From contig JAJDUT010000037.1 of the NCBI GenBank assembly GCA_022826515.1, forward strand, positions 28,442 through 92,441: 64,000 bases of DNA, in the 5' to 3' direction. Below are positions 60,101 through 64,000 of this stretch, in pieces (position 1 is the stretch's first letter; each line of letters begins with the position of its first letter). Under the pieces are notes generated by a model. The model saw only the letters and a program-made list of their open reading frames with translations, did not search any database and was not told the origin of the DNA. Source of the DNA: Candidatus Latescibacterota bacterium (GTDB lineage: Bacteria; Latescibacterota; UBA2968; UBA8231). The position numbers and the translations under genes were made by a program.

Positions 60101-62365
60101 GTGCCTAATACAAGCACCCAGACCCGCACTCATTCGAGGGCGGGCTTTTTTATTGTTTTTTTCTTGCTGGCCCTGCATCCTGGGGCACTCTTGGCCGGGT
60201 CGCTACAGGGCCGGTTGCTCGACCCGGATGCAGGTCGCCCCGTGTCTGGTGCCGCATTGACGCTGAGCGCCCCATCCGGTGCCGTCCATTCCGTCCGCAG
60301 CGATACCTCCGGCTCCTTTCATCTCGAAAATCTGTCAACAGGCACTTGGGATTTGCGCGTGGAGCGGCTGGGCTATCGGCCCTTGCAAGGCCACATTCAG
60401 ATCGGCGCAGCCCTCACTTCGGTCGAGTTACATCTGCAGTCTCTGCCCATGCTCATGGACGAGTTGGTGGTCCGCGCCCGCCGCAACTCCAAGGGCAAGC
60501 ATATTGCCTCTTTCGTCGAAACTATTGTCTTGGGCGACCGACGTGCGCCCGGCGCAGACCTAGCCCAGACTCTCGACCGCGCTACCGGCGTCAACATTCG
60601 CCGCTACGGCGGGTTGGGCGCGTTTAGCACGCTTTCCATCCGCGGATCCACCGCCGAACAGGTCCAAGTTTTTCTCGACGGGGTGCCGCTCAACTCGGCT
60701 GTTGGCGGCGGCGTGGATTTAGGCGGCTTGCCCATTGGTGGCGTCGAAAGCGTCGATGTATATCGGGGTGCGGTGCCGGCGCGCTTTGGTGGCAACAGCC
60801 TCGGCGGCGTGGTTCACATTCGCACGCAACCGCTCGGTGGCAAAGTCCGCACGCGCTTGCACACGGCTTCCGGTTCGCACGGTACCCGTCGACTAGGCGC
60901 TTCGCTCAGTGGTCCCTATAAGGGCTGGGAGTACTTGGGCTTGGTCAACTACCGAGCCAGCCGCAACGACTTCCGCTTTTGGGACGACAACGGCACTGAG
61001 TACAACTCTCAGGACGACGGCTGGGCGCGACGGCTCAATAGCGATTTTCGCGGCTTGCGCGGCTTGGCCAAAATCGGGCGCAGCTTGGGTGCTAGCCGCT
61101 TGCAGATTCACAACACCTTTGACCTGAGCTACAAGGGTATCCCCGGCATTGGCAACAACCAGTCCCTGCACACCCGCTACGACACGTGGCGTCAGATTGC
61201 CGAAGCTGCGCTCTTCGGTCCGCTAGGTGATGGCCGCGCCGGATACCGAATCAAAGCCCACCACTCGCGCGAAAAAGACGAGTACCAAGATCGGCACGGC
61301 GAAGTGGGCTTAGGCCGCCAGCACGACCGCAATATCACCCAGAGCTTGGGCCTGCGCGGCGAGGTGAATGCTCTGTTGCCCGGCGAGTCGCTGCTGACCG
61401 CTTTTGTCGCGGCTCGACATGAGACCTTTGCGCCCGACGATCTACTTCGTCCTGAAAGTCGGCTTTTGCACAGTCGCCGCCGGGCATTGGCTGTCGGCAC
61501 CGAGGTGGAGGTGGGGTTTGGGCAGCGATTGACGCTCAATGCTGGCACGCAGGCGGAAGGGCTCGACGACCGCTTTTTCGACCGGAAGTACTTCGCGCCT
61601 AGCGCGGTGTTGCCGAGCCGGGACAACGGCGAAATCCTGTGGGGCTACCGCATGGGTGCGGCCTTGGACTTAGGCGCTGGCTTGGCACTCAAAGCCCACA
61701 ATGGCCGCTATCAGCGTGCGCCCAACTTCTTTGAACTGTTCGGCGACCGAGGCGCGGTGATTGGCAATACCAACCTCGTCAGTGAAGAAGGGCACAACTG
61801 GGATTTGGGTTTGGTTTTTCGCGGTTCCGCCGATGGAGTGGGTCTGGGGCTGGCCGAGGTCGTGTACTACCACAATCGCGTCGAAGACCTCATTCGCTTT
61901 ATGCAAAATTCACAGCGGGTGTCGCGGCCCTACAATATGGGACGCGCTTTGCTGCGCGGTGTGGAGACGCGGGTCGAAGCGCGGTTGCTGCCAAGGCTGG
62001 CGCTCCGTGGCAATTACGCGTATCAGCGCACCGAAAACCGCACTCCGTTCTCTTTTGAACGGGGCAACGACCTGCCCAATGCGCCGCGCCATCGGCTCAA
62101 TGCGAGTGTTTCCCTCGACTTGGGCCGCGCTGAACTCTACGGCGAATTTAGCCGCGAGAGTCGGCATTTTCTCGACCGCGCTAATCTGCGTACCGTGCCC
62201 GTCCGCGCCCTGTACAATCTCGGCGGCAGTGTGCCATTAGTCGAGGACATCTCCTTGTCTTGGGAACTGCGCAATCTGACCGACAATCAAGTAGCCGATC
62301 TGTGGGGCTATCCACTGCCGGGCCGTTCGTATGGGCTGTCCGTGCATTATGCTGCGTACCACTAG
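60101..62365 (+). CDS. btuB: TonB-dependent vitamin B12 receptor (BtuB-like)
   Basis: 754 residues from a GTG at 60101. Signal peptide (about 13-33, FFIVFFLLALHPGALLAG). Residues 34-112 are a carboxypeptidase-regulatory-like Ig fold (LQGRLLDPDAGRPVSGAALT, SGSFHLENLSTGTWDLRV). A TonB-box-like MDELVVRA lies at about 119-126. The plug (about 140-250) has GADLAQTLDRATGVNIRRYG, STLSIRGSTAEQVQVFLDG, GGVESVDVYRGAVPARFGGN (in parts), then a 22-strand-type barrel to the C-terminal SVHYAAYH. The cobalamin riboswitch directly upstream identifies B12 (or another corrinoid) as substrate. TonB, ExbBD and BtuCDF are not adjacent. Confidence 0.88.
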   Translation: MPNTSTQTRTHSRAGFFIVFFLLALHPGALLAGSLQGRLLDPDAGRPVSGAALTLSAPSGAVHSVRSDTSGSFHLENLSTGTWDLRVERLGYRPLQGHIQIGAALTSVELHLQSLPMLMDELVVRARRNSKGKHIASFVETIVLGDRRAPGADLAQTLDRATGVNIRRYGGLGAFSTLSIRGSTAEQVQVFLDGVPLNSAVGGGVDLGGLPIGGVESVDVYRGAVPARFGGNSLGGVVHIRTQPLGGKVRTRLHTASGSHGTRRLGASLSGPYKGWEYLGLVNYRASRNDFRFWDDNGTEYNSQDDGWARRLNSDFRGLRGLAKIGRSLGASRLQIHNTFDLSYKGIPGIGNNQSLHTRYDTWRQIAEAALFGPLGDGRAGYRIKAHHSREKDEYQDRHGEVGLGRQHDRNITQSLGLRGEVNALLPGESLLTAFVAARHETFAPDDLLRPESRLLHSRRRALAVGTEVEVGFGQRLTLNAGTQAEGLDDRFFDRKYFAPSAVLPSRDNGEILWGYRMGAALDLGAGLALKAHNGRYQRAPNFFELFGDRGAVIGNTNLVSEEGHNWDLGLVFRGSADGVGLGLAEVVYYHNRVEDLIRFMQNSQRVSRPYNMGRALLRGVETRVEARLLPRLALRGNYAYQRTENRTPFSFERGNDLPNAPRHRLNASVSLDLGRAELYGEFSRESRHFLDRANLRTVPVRALYNLGGSVPLVEDISLSWELRNLTDNQVADLWGYPLPGRSYGLSVHYAAYH

Positions 62366-62397
62366 GGGCAGTTGGATACCCACGAGGGATGCCCCTA
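62363..62397. repeat. TAGGGGCA/TGCCCCTA inverted repeat
   Basis: TAGGGGCA (62363-62370) and TGCCCCTA (62390-62397) flank a 19-base loop between btuB and the propeller gene. No T-run follows, so it is not a typical terminator; the GTAGGGGCA/TGCCCCTAC form recalls intergenic repeats in other genomes. Confidence 0.6.
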
Positions 62398-62423
62398 CTA
62401 ACCGCTAACTAAGGAGGATTTTC

Positions 62424-63833
62424 GTGTATCGCATTTCCGTTTTAGCTGTCTCTGTCTTGCTGCTGGCGAACTCGGCGTCGGCGCAGAGCGATCTCTTTGT
62501 AATCACCACGGACTTTTCGACCGGCAGCACGGCTTTTTTGGCTGCGAATGCGGCTGAGGCCGAGGTGAATCTGTTGGGCATCCACTCCGACGCAGTGGGG
62601 CACTACCACGATGGCCGCGTCTATATCGTCAACCGTTTGGGGCAGGACAATATCTTGGTGCTGGACGCGATGGATTTGCGCACTCCGCTGACTCAGTTTT
62701 CGGTGGGCAATGGTGCCAACCCGCACGATATAGAAATTGTCGCACCCGACAAGGCGTATGTGACGCGCTATGAGACGGCGTCTTTGCTGATCGTCAATCC
62801 CCAAGACGGCGCGGAACTAGGCGAGATTGATCTGAGCGCGTTCGCCGACGCGGATGGCCTGCCCGAGGTATCGCAGATCGTCCGCGTGGGTGACCGGCTC
62901 TATTTGAGCTGTCAGCGCCTCGACCGCAATGGAGGATGGGGACCGGCTGACGTTAGCTATCTGATCGTCGTCGATCTGACGACTGACGCCCTAGTTGATG
63001 TGGACCCGGACGCCGAGGGGGTGCAGGGCATTCCCCTGAGTGTCGCCAATCCTAACAGCATGGCCGTCGTCGGCGAGCAGATTGCCGTGGGGGTTGTGGT
63101 CAATTTTGGCGACCGGGCCGGTGGAGTGGAAGTCGTCGATACGGCTACTAACCGCAGCCTTGGATTGGCCGTCAGCGAGGAGGACTTGGGCGGTGATATT
63201 ACGTACATGGTACTCGTCGATCAAAACCGGGGCTATGCCGTGGTCGCGGACGAAAACTTCGCCAACAGCGTCCGGCCCTTTGACTTGTCTAGCGGCACCG
63301 TGGGCGCACCCTTGGAAAATATCAGCGGCGGTTTTATTCCTAGCTTGGCTGTAGATGGCGATCGATTGATTGTCGCTGACCGCGGCTCTTTCTCCGATCC
63401 GGCTAGCGCGGGACTCAAATTCTACGACGCGGTTACTGGAGCGTTCCTGAGCGGCCCCATCGACACCGGTCTGCCGCCGCAGGATATCGTGGTCTTGGCC
63501 GATGCGGCCGTTCCTACGGCTGTGGAGGAGACCGCCGACAGCGGCTTGCCGCAGGAATTCGCCTTGGAGGCGGCCTATCCCAATCCCTTCAATGCCTCGG
63601 TGCAAATTCCCTTTGCGGTCTGGCAGGCCAACACTCCGGTCGAATTGACCGTTCACGACGTGTTGGGCCGCACCGTCCGCACGCTGATCGCCGGTCCGAT
63701 GGACGCCGGGCGACACGTTCTCCAATGGGACGGTCGCAATGCCGCCGGTGAGCCGGTGGGCAATGGCGCGTATCTGGTGCAGTTGCGCACTGGCAGTCAA
63801 CGGGCTGTGGGCAAGGTGATGTTGATAAAATGA
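62424..63833 (+). CDS. Secreted beta-propeller with FlgD-like sorting domain (BtuG-like by context)
   Basis: 469 residues from a GTG at 62424 with AAGGAGG upstream. A Sec signal (MYRISVLAVSVLLLANSASAQ) precedes a YVTN/DUF5074-like propeller (about 25-350): LGIHSDAVGHYHDGRVYIVN, NPHDIEIVAPDKAYVTRY, SLLIVNPQDGAELGEIDLSA, YLIVVDLTTDAL. Residues 370-469 are a FlgD-Ig-like tail (FALEAAYPNPFNASVQIPF, VELTVHDVLGRTVRTL, LQWDGRNAAGEPVGNGAYLV). In Bacteroides, BtuB is paired with BtuG, a surface beta-propeller that captures B12. A propeller in the same riboswitch operon as btuB strongly suggests a BtuG-like corrinoid-capturing role here; sequence identity to BtuG is not claimed. Confidence 0.78.
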   Translation: MYRISVLAVSVLLLANSASAQSDLFVITTDFSTGSTAFLAANAAEAEVNLLGIHSDAVGHYHDGRVYIVNRLGQDNILVLDAMDLRTPLTQFSVGNGANPHDIEIVAPDKAYVTRYETASLLIVNPQDGAELGEIDLSAFADADGLPEVSQIVRVGDRLYLSCQRLDRNGGWGPADVSYLIVVDLTTDALVDVDPDAEGVQGIPLSVANPNSMAVVGEQIAVGVVVNFGDRAGGVEVVDTATNRSLGLAVSEEDLGGDITYMVLVDQNRGYAVVADENFANSVRPFDLSSGTVGAPLENISGGFIPSLAVDGDRLIVADRGSFSDPASAGLKFYDAVTGAFLSGPIDTGLPPQDIVVLADAAVPTAVEETADSGLPQEFALEAAYPNPFNASVQIPFAVWQANTPVELTVHDVLGRTVRTLIAGPMDAGRHVLQWDGRNAAGEPVGNGAYLVQLRTGSQRAVGKVMLIK

Positions 63834-63836
63834 AAG

Positions 63837-63865
63837 GCAACCACAGGGGTTTTAGGGCAACCACA
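63837..63865. repeat. GGCAACCACA direct repeat beside IS110
   Basis: GGCAACCACA occurs at 63837-63846 and 63856-63865, just outside the 3' end of the IS110 transposase. It resembles one arm of GGGCAACCACAAGGG-type intergenic elements and may mark the IS insertion target or end; not decidable here. Confidence 0.45.
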
Positions 63866-63882
63866 AGCAACTGTCTTGGCGG

Positions 63883-64000
<118 letters not shown>

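Overview
The window is GC-rich bacterial chromosome. It is dominated by envelope proteins: many lipoboxes and Sec signal peptides, FG-GAP/UnbV propellers, TPR arrays, FlgD-like C-terminal sorting-type domains, PorV-like proteins, NHL and PD40 propellers, and DUF6785/OPT-like membrane proteins. This repertoire fits a Gram-negative, uncultivated lineage near the FCB superphylum (Latescibacterota-like is my best guess). That is an inference from gene content, because no rRNA gene or ribosomal protein is present. No tRNA, CRISPR array or replication origin was seen.

Layout. 1-2,568: 5' end of pyrF, an LPP20-like secreted protein with a DSL repeat tract, RNase P RNA (rnpB) with its terminator, and a DUF164 zinc-ribbon coiled-coil gene, all on the minus strand. 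2,536-9,884: a tight minus-strand array running from a TPR+FG-GAP+UnbV lipoprotein through two TPR proteins to an Ldh_2 dehydrogenase and a split transketolase, ending in a clear terminator. 9,997-16,774: a small lipoprotein, a TPR protein, a second FG-GAP/UnbV protein, a HEAT lipoprotein, a DUF4159 protein and a FlgT-like protein. 16,851-17,280: a frameshifted remnant of an Rpn-like nuclease/transposase. 17,514-36,210: a large plus-strand envelope cluster with two paralogous giant secreted proteins, three lipoproteins, a discoidin/FlgD protein, a PorV-like protein, a 1,090-residue TPR protein, one ExbB, two ExbD and a PpiC/SurA-like lipoprotein. 36,297-44,388: two OPT/DUF6785-like permeases around an FGE-fold lipoprotein, an L-domain lipoprotein and two tandem NHL lipoproteins. 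44,379-45,253: an AT-rich pair made of a PD-(D/E)XK-like protein and a truncated PIN-like protein. 45,525-54,239: an M28-like/FtsX-like fusion of 1,535 residues, then a methylthioribose-kinase-like gene, manA, an SDR, a PD40 propeller lipoprotein and an orphan RHH antitoxin. 54,506-58,398: acetyl-CoA synthetase and a glycogen-debranching-type glucosidase. 58,430-59,794: a second AT-rich island encoding a cytoplasmic trypsin-like protease and a ThsB-like TIR protein. 59,825-63,833: a strong promoter, a cobalamin riboswitch, a BtuB-like TonB receptor and a BtuG-like beta-propeller. 63,883-64,000: 3' end of an IS110-family transposase.

Main points of interest are the protease+TIR pair (candidate defence module), the ExbB/ExbD/ExbD-TPR-giant-protein cluster (candidate energised envelope machine), the M28-FtsX fusion whose peptidase metal-site residues look lost, and the riboswitch-controlled BtuB plus BtuG-like propeller.
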